Assembly (NCBI GenBank): GCA_023381515.1
Contig: JAMCQI010000041.1
Span: 1-64,000 of the forward strand
Source of the DNA: Chloroflexota bacterium
GTDB lineage: Bacteria > Chloroflexota > Anaerolineae > UBA4142
Length of the DNA stretch: 64,000 bases
Reading direction: 5' to 3'
Below the pieces are notes generated by a model. It was given only the letters and a program-made list of their open reading frames with translations, was not told where the DNA came from and made no database searches. The translations under genes were made by a program, and so were the position numbers. The first letter of the stretch is position 1. The number at the start of each line of letters is the position of its first letter. This document shows, in pieces, positions 32,513-41,272 of the stretch.

Positions 32513-35500
32513 TCACCTTCTCAGGAGCGGGAGATAGAGGCTCGGGGACGTCGAGGGCTGGACGGGAGATACTGTGTACGTCAAGGCATTCGATACGTCG
32601 CCATTCGTCCCCGGATGCCGGACGGTGATGGATGCCGAGCCGGCGCTCGATAAAAGTGTGTTCGGTACGGTCGCGCTCAATTGAGTGGCACTCACGAAGC
32701 TAGTGGTCAAGCCATTTCCCTTCCACTGAACCACCGAGCCGGAAATGAAATTACTGCCGGTCACCGTCAGCGTAAAGCCAGGCGAACCCTGGGAGCTGGT
32801 GGTGCGACTGAGAGCGGTGAGGGTGGGGACGAGATTCGCGATTGAATGACTCGCGCTCGCGGCGCTTCCGATGTAATTCGCGTTGCCGCTAAAGGTTGCG
32901 GTCAAGTTCCTCGCCCCAGGATTGAAGAGCGTGAGAGAGCAGCTTGTCGCGGGGAGCGCAGCTTGACAGGTCGCGTCTCCATCGGCGACGGTGACGGTGC
33001 CGGTGGGCGTGCCGGCGCCTGGGGCTTTGGGAGCGACGGTAAAGTTGACTGTGAATGGAGCGCCTTCGTTCGAGGAGCTCGGCGTAGAGCTGGAGAGGGT
33101 AGTGATCGTGTTCGCTTTGTTCACGGTATGAGATTGGCCAGGAGAAGCCAAGCTCGGCTTGTAGTTGGCATCACCCTGAAAGCTCGCCGTCAAAGTGTGA
33201 CTTCCGGCCGTCATGAAAGTGATATTACAGGCGCCTGTTGCGACGCTGTCGGTACACGTATTGGTTCCATCGCCGACGAGAACATTGCCTGTTGGTGTCC
33301 CCCCGCCCGGTTCGGTCACGGCAACCGTGTAGCTGATCGCAACGCTCTGGCCGACGACTGAAGGATCGGGCACATGGAAAGTGATGGACGCGGTTGTATC
33401 TGCCTTGTCCACGGTGTGGGCGAGGCCTGAAGACGCACTGCCGTTAAAATTGTCATCACCGCTGTACTGAACAAAGATGGTGTGAGAGCCGACAGAGAGA
33501 GCTGTGGTAGACCAGGTCGGGGCGTCGGCGGGGGTCGAGGAGGCGCGGAAGGGCGCACGCGTCCCTAGCGCTTCGGCAAAGGTGAAGGTGCCTGTTGGTA
33601 TGCCTTCGCCTGGAGGGACGACTGCAAGAGTCGCGGTGAAAGTAACCGATTGCCCGAAGACGGTCGGGCTGCCCGATGAGGTGATGCTGAGCGTTGTGTT
33701 CGCTTTCAGAATGGTGAGGCCGTTGGCGAGGGAATCGGAGCTCGGGAGGTGCTCCCCATCCCCACTATATTCAGCGGTAATCGTATGGTATCCCGTGCCC
33801 AGCGTTGCTAGACTGAACGTCGCAACCCCGTTGCTCAAGGAAGCACTTCCGAGGGCGGTGGCGCCATCCTGAAAGACGACTGACCCCGTCGGTGCGCCTA
33901 TGTCGCTGGTTACGGCGGCAGTGAATGTAGCGACCTGTCCAAATACTACTGGATTCTGAGAGACAGCAACGCTGGTCTTGGTTGTTCGTGCAGATAGGTA
34001 CGCTGCCCCTTGGTTTGCTATGGTCTCCACTGTAGCGCCCGACGCGCCAACGAGTATGCCGCTACCGTCCCCGGTTGCTGCGACGGAGGTACCGAACTTG
34101 GCATTCGGTCCGCCATCACTGGCGAGGAGCCTTTCTTGTGGTATCCAGGCGGACCCAGAAAGAGCGAACATGTATGCTGCGCCCTGGTCGGCATTGGACC
34201 CTATGTGAGCGAAAGGTGCACCGACAAGAGCGACACTTCCGTTGCTGTTGAGCGAGACGGACAGACCAAAGTTATCCGTCGCTGCGCCGTCCGAAGCAGT
34301 CAGTTTCGTCAGCCCGGTCCATGTAGAGCCCGAGCGCGTGAATATATACGCAGCTCCTTGCTGGGCGTGACCAAGCACGGCGGCATACGGTGCGCCGACG
34401 AGGGCAGTACTGCCATCGCTGCTTATAGCCGCCAACTTTGCGAAGTAATCGTCTCGCACACCGTCTACGGCGGTGAGTCTGGCTTCTTGCGTCCACAAGG
34501 ACAAGTGTCTGAATACATAAACCGTGCCTTGATAGGATTGGGCTCCGTATGCTCCGATTAGGGCAGTGTTGCCGTCTCCACTCAGACCGACGGAGGCGCC
34601 AAAGTACTCTCCGGGCGCGGCGCTTGTGTAGAGCTTTTGCTCCGTCCAGGTAGAGTCGGTACGACTGAACACATAGGCGGCCCCTTGCTGGGAAGCACCA
34701 GCCACGGTCGCGTAGAACGCGCCGACCAGTGCCGTATTGCCATCCGCACTCAAGGCGACAGAGAAACCAAAGTTGTCATCTGCCGCACCATCAGATGCAG
34801 TGAGCTTGTGCTCCGTCCACTCCAAGCCCGAGCGAGTGAATACGTATGCGGCACCCGCTCTTCCCTTCGTGTCCACAGTCGCCCAACGAGCTCCGACGAT
34901 GGCAGTGTTGCCATCAGCACTCAGGGCAACGGACCAACCGAACCTTTCTCCCGGAGCGCCGCCAGATGCCAGGAGTTTTTGCTCTGTCCAGGTAGCCCCG
35001 GACCGCGTGAATATGTACGCAGCGCCGCGTTCGCTTTGCGCCCCGTAGCTTCCAACGAGAGCAGTATCGCCGCTGGCGCTGAATGTGACAGAGAAGCCAA
35101 AGCTGTCGCTGGCCATGCCGTCGGAGGCAGTTAACTTCGCTTGCTGGACCAGCGGGTCTATGGTGATGGGATAATGCGCGTTCCTATCATTCACGCGGAC
35201 CAACAGGCGGGCGTTCTGTATATCCAGCCGTGCGGGTAATTGATGGCCCGATGCATCAAATGCTGTTAGACCGCCATAGTGCAGGAACGGTGATCCCTCG
35301 CGCGATCGGAGAGTGAGGCCGGCTTGGTCGTCATCGAGCCCTGCTTGCCAATCCCCGAGATCCATCGCCAGAGTGAGAGAGGGATGAATCGCTTCCTGCT
35401 GTTGAGAAAGAGGCTGTTCGCCAGCTGTCGGCCGCGAGGTAACAACGAATGTTTGTTCCAAACCGAGAGGACCGTTCGAGTAACGCTCGATGATGGTCGA

Positions 35501-35953
35501 TGGCACCGGTTGCGGCAAGGAATCTATCGATTCCGCAACCGCAGCGTCGAAAACTCCTGTCAAGTGATGAAACTCGATGTGATTCTCGCTCACCTTGAGT
35601 GCTGCGGCTGCAACCGGCTCCAGCACGTTGCCATAGCCCCACGCGCGCAAGGCTATGTTCCAGCTGGCTCGGCCTGTCGTGATGGTTGCTTCGCCTGGGC
35701 CGAACTGCATGGCCAGATGCTCGGGCAAATTGATGGCATGGTAGCCGCGCTCGTTCGCCGAGAAGTGATAAGCGCGGTCAACGCGTCCGAGCGAGTTGGA
35801 GATAGCGGCTTGGCTAGCCGGGGGCAAGTCCGAGGAGCTGGGAGGTCTAATGTTGGGAGTGGAGGAGAGAGAACCAGGAGGAACGACAAGTACGAAGCCG
35901 ATTACTGCGAGCACAAGTACCACCCCGAGCCGCGTTGCATGACTGCGATGCAT
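32513..35953 (-). CDS. secreted FG-GAP beta-propeller / Ig-like repeat protein
   Basis: A 1146-residue secreted protein. A signal peptide covers about residues 1-31. After a non-repetitive region (about 40-265) come about seven FG-GAP-type repeats (units of about 55 residues containing FGFSVALSADGNTALVGA-like cores and GAAYVF), expected to fold as a beta propeller. Four Ig-like repeats of the PTGTVTVADG type follow (about 680-1040), then an IPT/TIG-like domain, and the tail SLYLPLLRR. The architecture suggests adhesion or cell-surface display. AGGAGG lies 5 nt before the ATG. The tail resembles that of the arylsulfotransferase-like protein at 39.3 kb. Confidence 0.85.
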   Translation of the reverse strand: MHRSHATRLGVVLVLAVIGFVLVVPPGSLSSTPNIRPPSSSDLPPASQAAISNSLGRVDRAYHFSANERGYHAINLPEHLAMQFGPGEATITTGRASWNIALRAWGYGNVLEPVAAAALKVSENHIEFHHLTGVFDAAVAESIDSLPQPVPSTIIERYSNGPLGLEQTFVVTSRPTAGEQPLSQQQEAIHPSLTLAMDLGDWQAGLDDDQAGLTLRSREGSPFLHYGGLTAFDASGHQLPARLDIQNARLLVRVNDRNAHYPITIDPLVQQAKLTASDGMASDSFGFSVTFSASGDTALVGSYGAQSERGAAYIFTRSGATWTEQKLLASGGAPGERFGWSVALSADGNTAIVGARWATVDTKGRAGAAYVFTRSGLEWTEHKLTASDGAADDNFGFSVALSADGNTALVGAFYATVAGASQQGAAYVFSRTDSTWTEQKLYTSAAPGEYFGASVGLSGDGNTALIGAYGAQSYQGTVYVFRHLSLWTQEARLTAVDGVRDDYFAKLAAISSDGSTALVGAPYAAVLGHAQQGAAYIFTRSGSTWTGLTKLTASDGAATDNFGLSVSLNSNGSVALVGAPFAHIGSNADQGAAYMFALSGSAWIPQERLLASDGGPNAKFGTSVAATGDGSGILVGASGATVETIANQGAAYLSARTTKTSVAVSQNPVVFGQVATFTAAVTSDIGAPTGSVVFQDGATALGSASLSNGVATFSLATLGTGYHTITAEYSGDGEHLPSSDSLANGLTILKANTTLSITSSGSPTVFGQSVTFTATLAVVPPGEGIPTGTFTFAEALGTRAPFRASSTPADAPTWSTTALSVGSHTIFVQYSGDDNFNGSASSGLAHTVDKADTTASITFHVPDPSVVGQSVAISYTVAVTEPGGGTPTGNVLVGDGTNTCTDSVATGACNITFMTAGSHTLTASFQGDANYKPSLASPGQSHTVNKANTITTLSSSTPSSSNEGAPFTVNFTVAPKAPGAGTPTGTVTVADGDATCQAALPATSCSLTLFNPGARNLTATFSGNANYIGSAASASHSIANLVPTLTALSRTTSSQGSPGFTLTVTGSNFISGSVVQWKGNGLTTSFVSATQLSATVPNTLLSSAGSASITVRHPGTNGDVSNALTYTVSPVQPSTSPSLYLPLLRR

Positions 35954-36051
35954 GATGCCTCCTCAGGCGATGATGTATGCTGTGGCGATCAAGGCAATCC
36001 GGCGGTAGGTCAGTTACTTGCCGATCCGAGAGTCTCGCTGTGTATAAGAAA

Positions 36052-36091
36052 ATCACTATGGAAGGTGCAACGCTGCGCCTTCCATAGTGAT
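36052..36091 (-). terminator. 14-bp perfect hairpin upstream of the FG-GAP gene
   Basis: ATCACTATGGAAGG (36052-36065) is the exact complement of 36078-36091; three further pairs with one G-U extend it into the loop. On the minus strand it is followed by TTTTCTTATA. It lies 100 nt before the FG-GAP start, so it is either a second terminator for the toxin-antitoxin message or an attenuator in the FG-GAP leader. Confidence 0.6.
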
Positions 36092-36163
36092 CTTATTTAA
36101 GCCGAACCGAGAGCGTGTGCGCGTTCCCAGAATCGTGCACCGGGCGCTCCTGATGAAACTGCT

Positions 36164-36197
36164 AAAAAAACCGCCGCGATATGGAATTCGCGGCGGT
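36164..36197 (-). terminator. intrinsic terminator of the HEPN/MNT operon
   Basis: On the minus strand ACCGCCGCGA pairs with TCGCGGCGGT (36188-36197 with 36170-36179) around an 8-nt loop and runs into seven T. It is about 190 nt after the HEPN stop codon. The stretch 36198-36383 shows no gene. Confidence 0.8.
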
Positions 36198-36383
36198 CAT
36201 CACCGACAAAGGAAGACAATCCGAGTCAGAGACCAACGACGAATATTTTAGTTGTTTCTGCTCGAATGTCAAGTCGCGAGTTCCGTCTAAATGCGTTACC
36301 ATGCCAGATGTAGGCACGTGCGGGACCGCCTTTGCATTCGTTTCGGGGATCAGACGGTTGTGAATCAACGCGATGGAATGAGC

Positions 36384-36881
36384 CTACGTTTTGTCTTCGT
36401 CGGCGTGGGAGAGCTGGTCCAGGTAATTCGCCAGCGCGTCGAGTTGGTCACGTGTCTGCATCCAGAGTCGCGGAAGAGCGACGACGAGCTTTTCCAATTC
36501 GCCGGGGTCAAGATGGGTAGTATAAATGTTGCGTATGAGGTGGCGGAACTTGCGGTAGGCATCTAAGCGTTCGGCTGTTTCACGGGACAACACGGGCGGG
36601 CGAACTTGAGGCAAGTCGAGTGTCATCTGATGCAGCAACTCGATATGCCAGCGCTCGCCGCCGAGCTTGATACCATCGAGATCGATCGCAATGAGTTCAA
36701 AAATGCGTTCCAGACCAGAATAGAAACCGTGAAGGTTGAGTGCAACCGAGTTCAAATAGGCGTCCGCGTCGGTGGCTGTTTTCGACATTTGCCAGTGTCG
36801 TTGCACGACTGCGAAGATGCGTTCCAGCTCATCGCGTTCTTGTCGAATCCGTTGTGCGACAGCGCTATAGCGGTTGATCAT
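36384..36881 (-). CDS. HEPN-domain (HepT-like) toxin candidate
   Basis: A 165-residue all-helical protein. The segment AYRKFRHLIRNIYTTHLD resembles the RNase-motif helix of HepT-like proteins, with conserved Arg and His in RHLIRN. The start at 36881 has AAGGA upstream; an earlier in-frame start would be TTG. It lies 60 nt after the nucleotidyltransferase gene. In known HEPN/MNT systems the HEPN protein is an RNase toxin and the MNT protein silences it by adding nucleotides near the active site. Activity here is inferred from pairing and motif. Confidence 0.75.
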   Translation of the reverse strand: MINRYSAVAQRIRQERDELERIFAVVQRHWQMSKTATDADAYLNSVALNLHGFYSGLERIFELIAIDLDGIKLGGERWHIELLHQMTLDLPQVRPPVLSRETAERLDAYRKFRHLIRNIYTTHLDPGELEKLVVALPRLWMQTRDQLDALANYLDQLSHADEDKT

Positions 36882-36941
36882 CCGTCGATCCTTCTCCCGC
36901 AAAGGAGGAGCTCGGGCTCGTCTTTGGGAGTGCAACCTCGT

Positions 36942-37310
36942 TCATAACTCCACTCCTGCGTCGATACTCACTCGCAGCTGAGGAGGAGCAGTTTCATAGC
37001 GGACCAGGTCAATTTCAAAGGGGATATCTAGATGGTCGAGCGAGGCCCAGGCCGGGAAATAGTTGTCCGGCGAAAGACCTACCACGGCGAGATCGATGTC
37101 CGAGCGTGCATGGAACCATGCCCCATGCGCAAGCGATCCGAATGCGATCACCCGGGTCGCGCCGTATTTATCCTTGAGCCAGCGCGCGGCCTGGCGCGCC
37201 GCGTCCCATGCCGCTTGACGGCGTACCTGCATCTGTTGCTCATCACGCGCCTGACGTTCGCGCGCGGTGCGCTTGTAGATTCTCATCTGCTCGGGAGTGA
37301 TCTCAAACAT
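36942..37310 (-). CDS. minimal nucleotidyltransferase (MNT) antitoxin candidate
   Basis: A 122-residue nucleotidyltransferase. The signature GSLAHG followed by SDIDLAV (GSx10DxD) lies near residues 58-76, with a third acidic residue in FEIDLV about 25 residues later. A basic N-terminal helix of about 45 residues precedes it. It is the first gene of the pair with the HEPN protein and has a strong promoter. Many MNT antitoxins are shorter; the N-terminal extension may bind the partner. Confidence 0.82.
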   Translation of the reverse strand: MFEITPEQMRIYKRTARERQARDEQQMQVRRQAAWDAARQAARWLKDKYGATRVIAFGSLAHGAWFHARSDIDLAVVGLSPDNYFPAWASLDHLDIPFEIDLVRYETAPPQLRVSIDAGVEL

Positions 37311-37344
37311 AATCCCACCAAGCGTTGTCCTTCACTTGCATCTC

Positions 37345-37373
37345 ATTATAGTACTTTCACAACGGAGGGTCAA
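37345..37373 (-). promoter_or_regulatory. sigma70-like promoter of the MNT/HEPN operon
   Basis: On the minus strand TTGACC (37368-37373) and TATAAT (37345-37350) are 17 bp apart, about 35 nt before the MNT start. Confidence 0.75.
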
Positions 37374-37501
37374 ACATTTTTTTAGGCGGTTGTTTGACAG
37401 AGTGATTGGTTCATTGAGCCGGCCGCGCGGAGAACGCCAAGCCCGGCCACTCGGCTCTTCCGCGATCCGGATTCCTATGCCAGATTTTAACACGAGCATA
37501 A

Positions 37502-37530
37502 TTGCGTTTTTGGCAGCGCGGTGCTAGACT
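37502..37530 (+). promoter_or_regulatory. extended -10 promoter for the GT2/priming transferase gene
   Basis: TTGCGT (37502-37507) and TAGACT (37525-37530) are 17 bp apart, with TGC immediately before the -10 box. Moderate match only. Confidence 0.4.
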
Positions 37531-37565
37531 CGCGAGCAGTTTTCAGACGAAGCGGATTTCCCCAG

Positions 37566-39152
37566 ATGATCTCCGTCATTATCCCGGCAAAAAGCGCAGC
37601 GGCCTGTCTCCCGGAGTGTCTGCGGGCCGTTCTGGTGCAACAAGGCCTCGCGCAAGACTACGAGGTCTTGGTCGTCGACGATGGCTCGTCGGATTCCACC
37701 GCCCAAGTGGCAGAGCAGTTTCCCGTGCAAGTGATCAGGCAAGCGCACGCGGGACCGGCGGCGGCGCGGAATGCGGGAGCCCGCGCCGCGCGTGGAGAGA
37801 TTCTAGCGTTCACGGATGCCGACTGTGTTCCGGCGCCCACCTGGCTGTGCGAACTGCTCGAGCCCCTTCAGAACCCGGAGGTGGTCGGGGTCAAGGGTGC
37901 GTATCGGACGAAGAGCCGTTCGCTCGTCGCACGGTTCGTGCAGCAAGAGTACGAGTCCAAGTACGACCGAATGCGCAAGCAGGCGTCAATTGATTTCGTC
38001 GACACCTATTCGGCGGCGTACCGGCGCAGCATCTTTTTAGAGAACGGCGGTTTTGACACGGCCTTCCCGGTGCCTTCGGTGGAAGATCAGGAATTCTCCT
38101 TCCGCCTGGCGCGGAAAGGGTACCGGATGGTTTTTGCACCTGCGGCGATCGTCTACCATCCGCACGATCGGTCGGTGGGCGAGTACCTGCGGCGCAAATA
38201 TGGAATCGGCTACTGGAAGGCCGCGATGCTGCACTGGATACCCGAGAAGTTGGTCTCGGATTCCCACACACCTCCTTCGCAGCGCTGGCAAATCCTGTTG
38301 CTCGCATTGTCCGTTCTGGCAGCCATTGCCGGCGTAGCGTGGCCTCCGGCTCTCTGGGCCGGCTTGATCAGCCTCGTGCTCTTCTTTCTTACTGCGCTTC
38401 CTCTGCTTGTACGGATAGCCGCACACGATCCACCGGTCCTCTTACTCGCCCCGGTTCTGCTGCTCGCCCGGGCGGCCGCGTTGGGTGTGGGGCTGGGAGT
38501 AGGGTTCGCGTTTCCTCCGGCTCTGAGCGAGCGGCCGGCGGAAGGGCTAACTCTTGGCGGTCGCCTCGTCAAGCGTCTCGTCGATGTGGTCGGGGCGCTC
38601 GTCGGCCTCGTTCTCAGCGCGCCGGTTCTCATCGTGGCCGCTTTGGCGATCAGGTTGAGCAGCCCGGGGCCGGCTCTTTACGTGCAGGAGCGCGCAGGGG
38701 AAAATGGCAAGCCCTTCCGCATGTTCAAGCTGCGCACGATGGTTGTGGATGCCGAGCGTCAGCTCGATTACGTACTCGCGGCGAGTGCTTTGAAAGGCCC
38801 TGTCTTTAAGGTTCCCAATGATCCACGTGTGACCCGAGTAGGTGCAGTACTCCGGCGCTGGAGCGTGGACGAATTGCCGCAATTCTGGAACGTGCTGCGG
38901 GGCGAAATGAGCCTGGTCGGTCCGCGACCGGAAGAGACGTGGATCGTCGCGCGCTATAATGACCGCGAGCGGATGCGCTTGGCGTTCAAGCCGGGGATGA
39001 CCGGCCCGATGCAAGTGGCCGGCCGCGGCAAGCTCGACATGGAAGAGCGACTCGAACTCGAGCTAGATTACATCCGGCACTATTCGCTGCGCCGAGACCT
39101 CGCTATACTGCTGCGCACGATTCCCGCGATCCTATCCGGCGAGGGAGCGTGA
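37566..39152 (+). CDS. GT2 glycosyltransferase fused to polyprenyl-phosphate sugar transferase
   Basis: A 528-residue fusion. Residues 1-235 are a GT2 domain (ISVIIPAKSAA, VVDDGSSDST, TDADC). Three hydrophobic helices lie at about 245-320. Residues 335-528 are a priming sugar-phosphate transferase of the WcaJ/WbaP/PglC type: KRLVDVVGALVGL membrane hairpin, FKLRTM, DELPQFWNVLRGEMSLVGPRP and the final GMTGPMQV. The second half would load a sugar phosphate on undecaprenyl phosphate, the first would add the next sugar. I start at ATG 37566 since GT2 proteins begin close to ISVIIP. It opens the polysaccharide locus. Confidence 0.88.
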   Translation: MISVIIPAKSAAACLPECLRAVLVQQGLAQDYEVLVVDDGSSDSTAQVAEQFPVQVIRQAHAGPAAARNAGARAARGEILAFTDADCVPAPTWLCELLEPLQNPEVVGVKGAYRTKSRSLVARFVQQEYESKYDRMRKQASIDFVDTYSAAYRRSIFLENGGFDTAFPVPSVEDQEFSFRLARKGYRMVFAPAAIVYHPHDRSVGEYLRRKYGIGYWKAAMLHWIPEKLVSDSHTPPSQRWQILLLALSVLAAIAGVAWPPALWAGLISLVLFFLTALPLLVRIAAHDPPVLLLAPVLLLARAAALGVGLGVGFAFPPALSERPAEGLTLGGRLVKRLVDVVGALVGLVLSAPVLIVAALAIRLSSPGPALYVQERAGENGKPFRMFKLRTMVVDAERQLDYVLAASALKGPVFKVPNDPRVTRVGAVLRRWSVDELPQFWNVLRGEMSLVGPRPEETWIVARYNDRERMRLAFKPGMTGPMQVAGRGKLDMEERLELELDYIRHYSLRRDLAILLRTIPAILSGEGA

Positions 39153-39202
39153 GCGTGCGCGGCTGCGCGAGACGTGCTCTATTCTTGCGGGGTCGCGACT
39201 TT

Positions 39203-39263
39203 TAACCTCTACTGATTCTTGACGAACCGCTTCTCTGCCCCTATAATATAAATAACCTCTACT
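39203..39263 (+). promoter_or_regulatory. promoter of the arylsulfotransferase-like gene flanked by direct repeats
   Basis: TTGACG (39219-39224) and TATAAT (39242-39247) are 17 bp apart. The 11-bp sequence TAACCTCTACT occurs at 39203-39213, just upstream of the -35 box, and again at 39253-39263, at the expected transcription start. The copies are 50 bp apart, about five helical turns. Confidence 0.75.
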
Positions 39264-39310
39264 TCTGTTTTCCCCGAGTAGCAAGAGAACAACGCTCAGA
39301 AAGGACACCA

Positions 39311-41170
39311 ATGAAGACGCTCTGGACTGGCATTTTTGCGCTGCTCGTCGGAGTGTGGGCATTCGCTCTTCCCACTAAAACTCCCGCCATCGCCCAGACT
39401 ACGCAAGGACTAGAGTACGTCTCTCCTCTTCCCGGTGCTCAGTTGGTCTCCGCAGAAACGACGATTGCCGTACGGCCGGGCCAATCGTTGGTTCCCGGCA
39501 CCGTGAACGCTGCATTATTCAGCGTCGTGGGAGCAAAGAGCGGCGAGCACCGCGGTTCGGCGGTCCTCGCGGATGACAGCAAGACGGTGATTTTCAAACC
39601 CGAGCAGCCGTTTCTTGCAGGCGAGGAGGTAACGGTTGCTCTTCACCAGGGCCTGAAGACGACTTCGGGCCAATCCGTTGCCCCTGCGTCTTTCCATTTC
39701 ACTATTTCACCCCACCCCGCGGCGCCCGTTTCTACGCTGCTCCCCGACGAGGAGAATCTTGCACCTTGGGCCCCTGCCAAGCCGTCGCTGTCCACCGCTC
39801 CCCGCTTTGTCACCGTCCCGCCCGATTTTCCCACTTACACGGTGACCACAGCTGCGAACGGAACGGCGAACGGATACGTATTTATCGCCCCCTTCCCTTG
39901 GGGGGCAGGCGGAGCCCCTTACTTGCTTATTCTGGATAATTCTGGGCAGCCCGTCTACTACCAGAGAGCTAACGGTCAATTGACGGATTTCAAGGTGCAG
40001 CCGAACGGCCTGCTCACCTACTTTCAAGGTGGCCAATTCTATGCAATGGACAGCACGTACAACGTCATAGACACTTATGCGGCAGGTAACGGCTATGTGA
40101 CGGACGAGCACGAATTGCAGTTGCTTCCGAACGGACACGCGCTCTTGCTGGGCAAAGACTATGAGACGATGGACCTGACCCAGGTAGTGCCAGGCGGCCA
40201 GCCGAACGCGACCGTGATTGGTCTGGTTATCCAGGAGCTGGACACTGCCAAGAACGTCGTGTTCCAGTGGAGGAGTTGGGACCATTTCCTCATCACCGAT
40301 ACGCAGGTCAGTCAGACGGATCCCAGAGTCGACTACGTCCACGGGAATGCGATTGCCGTGGACTGGGATGGCAATCTCTTGCTGTCGAGCCGTCACTTGT
40401 CCGAGGTGACCAAGATCTGCTGGCAAGCGGGCAACAATTGTAGGCCGGGCGATATTATCTGGCGGCTCGGCGGCAAGAATAACCAGTTTAATTTTACGAA
40501 CGATGCCCAGTTTCACTTCCAGCACGATATCCGCCGCCTGCCGAATATGGATATCACCCTCTTCGACGATCGAACAGACCTGTCTCCATTATACTCGCGA
40601 GCCGTCGAATACCAGTTGGACGAAACGGCGAAAACGGCCACATTGGTCTGGGAGTACCGTGACACGCCTGATGTCTATGCGGCCGCCATGGGTAACGTAC
40701 AGAGGCTGTCCAACGGAAACACGCCCGGAGATTCAAACTCGTTCATCGGTTGGGGGACTGGGGCCACAGTCACCGAAGTAAAACCGGATGGTTCCAAGGC
40801 GTTTGAGCTGACCCTTGGCACATCCCAGATGACTTATCGCGCCTTTCGGTTCCCCTGGCTGGGGCATCCGGCTACCCCACCGACGCTCGTCCTTCAAAAA
40901 ACCTCTTCGGCCATCACACTCACCTACAGCTGGAACGGCGCAACAGATATCGCTTCGTACCGGGTCTACGGCGGCTCTCAACTCAGCCCCACGACGCTAC
41001 TCGCCACGCAGGCCAAGACCGGCTTCGAGACCCAGACGGTCGTTCCGAACAATAGCAACCAATGTCTCTTTTTCCGGGTGATGCCGATTGATAATCAGGG
41101 AAACACGACCCAATACTCGAATCAAGTCAGCACGTGCTACCTCTCTTACTTTCCCCTGGTGACCAAATAA
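39311..41170 (+). CDS. secreted arylsulfotransferase-like protein
   Basis: A 619-residue protein with a signal peptide (about 1-28). An Ig-like/Big_5 domain (about 35-130) leads to an arylsulfotransferase-like beta-propeller (about 165-530), recognised by segments such as DEHELQLLPNGHALLLGKD, WRSWDHF, YVHGNAIAVDWDGNLLLSSR and FQHDIRRLPN. A fibronectin-like domain follows and the protein ends in SYFPLVTK. Family members move sulfate between phenolic compounds, but many homologues of this plan have unproven activity. AAAGGA lies a few nt before the ATG. It lies within the polysaccharide locus yet has its own promoter and terminator. Confidence 0.8.
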   Translation: MKTLWTGIFALLVGVWAFALPTKTPAIAQTTQGLEYVSPLPGAQLVSAETTIAVRPGQSLVPGTVNAALFSVVGAKSGEHRGSAVLADDSKTVIFKPEQPFLAGEEVTVALHQGLKTTSGQSVAPASFHFTISPHPAAPVSTLLPDEENLAPWAPAKPSLSTAPRFVTVPPDFPTYTVTTAANGTANGYVFIAPFPWGAGGAPYLLILDNSGQPVYYQRANGQLTDFKVQPNGLLTYFQGGQFYAMDSTYNVIDTYAAGNGYVTDEHELQLLPNGHALLLGKDYETMDLTQVVPGGQPNATVIGLVIQELDTAKNVVFQWRSWDHFLITDTQVSQTDPRVDYVHGNAIAVDWDGNLLLSSRHLSEVTKICWQAGNNCRPGDIIWRLGGKNNQFNFTNDAQFHFQHDIRRLPNMDITLFDDRTDLSPLYSRAVEYQLDETAKTATLVWEYRDTPDVYAAAMGNVQRLSNGNTPGDSNSFIGWGTGATVTEVKPDGSKAFELTLGTSQMTYRAFRFPWLGHPATPPTLVLQKTSSAITLTYSWNGATDIASYRVYGGSQLSPTTLLATQAKTGFETQTVVPNNSNQCLFFRVMPIDNQGNTTQYSNQVSTCYLSYFPLVTK

Positions 41171-41188
41171 GGCACCTAGCTCGGGTGA

Positions 41189-41222
41189 GCGCGGACGGCT
41201 ATTTCGCGGTCCGCGCATTTTT
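41189..41222 (+). terminator. intrinsic terminator after the arylsulfotransferase-like gene
   Basis: GCGCGGAC (41189-41196) pairs with GTCCGCGC (41209-41216), 12-nt loop, followed by A and TTTTT. It starts 18 nt after the stop codon. Confidence 0.85.
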
Positions 41223-41237
41223 CGTTTGCAGCGAAAG

Positions 41238-41266
41238 TTGCCTTTTCGGCGAGCCGGTGTTATACT
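41238..41266 (+). promoter_or_regulatory. sigma70-like promoter before the structured leader
   Basis: TTGCCT (41238-41243) and TATACT (41261-41266) are 17 bp apart. Transcription should start near 41273. Confidence 0.6.
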
Positions 41267-41272
41267 CCGGCG

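Noticed and set aside
37394..37399. TTGACA as -35 box for the GT2/priming transferase gene
   Set aside because: No -10-like hexamer occurs 15-19 bp downstream, and the gene start is 170 nt away.
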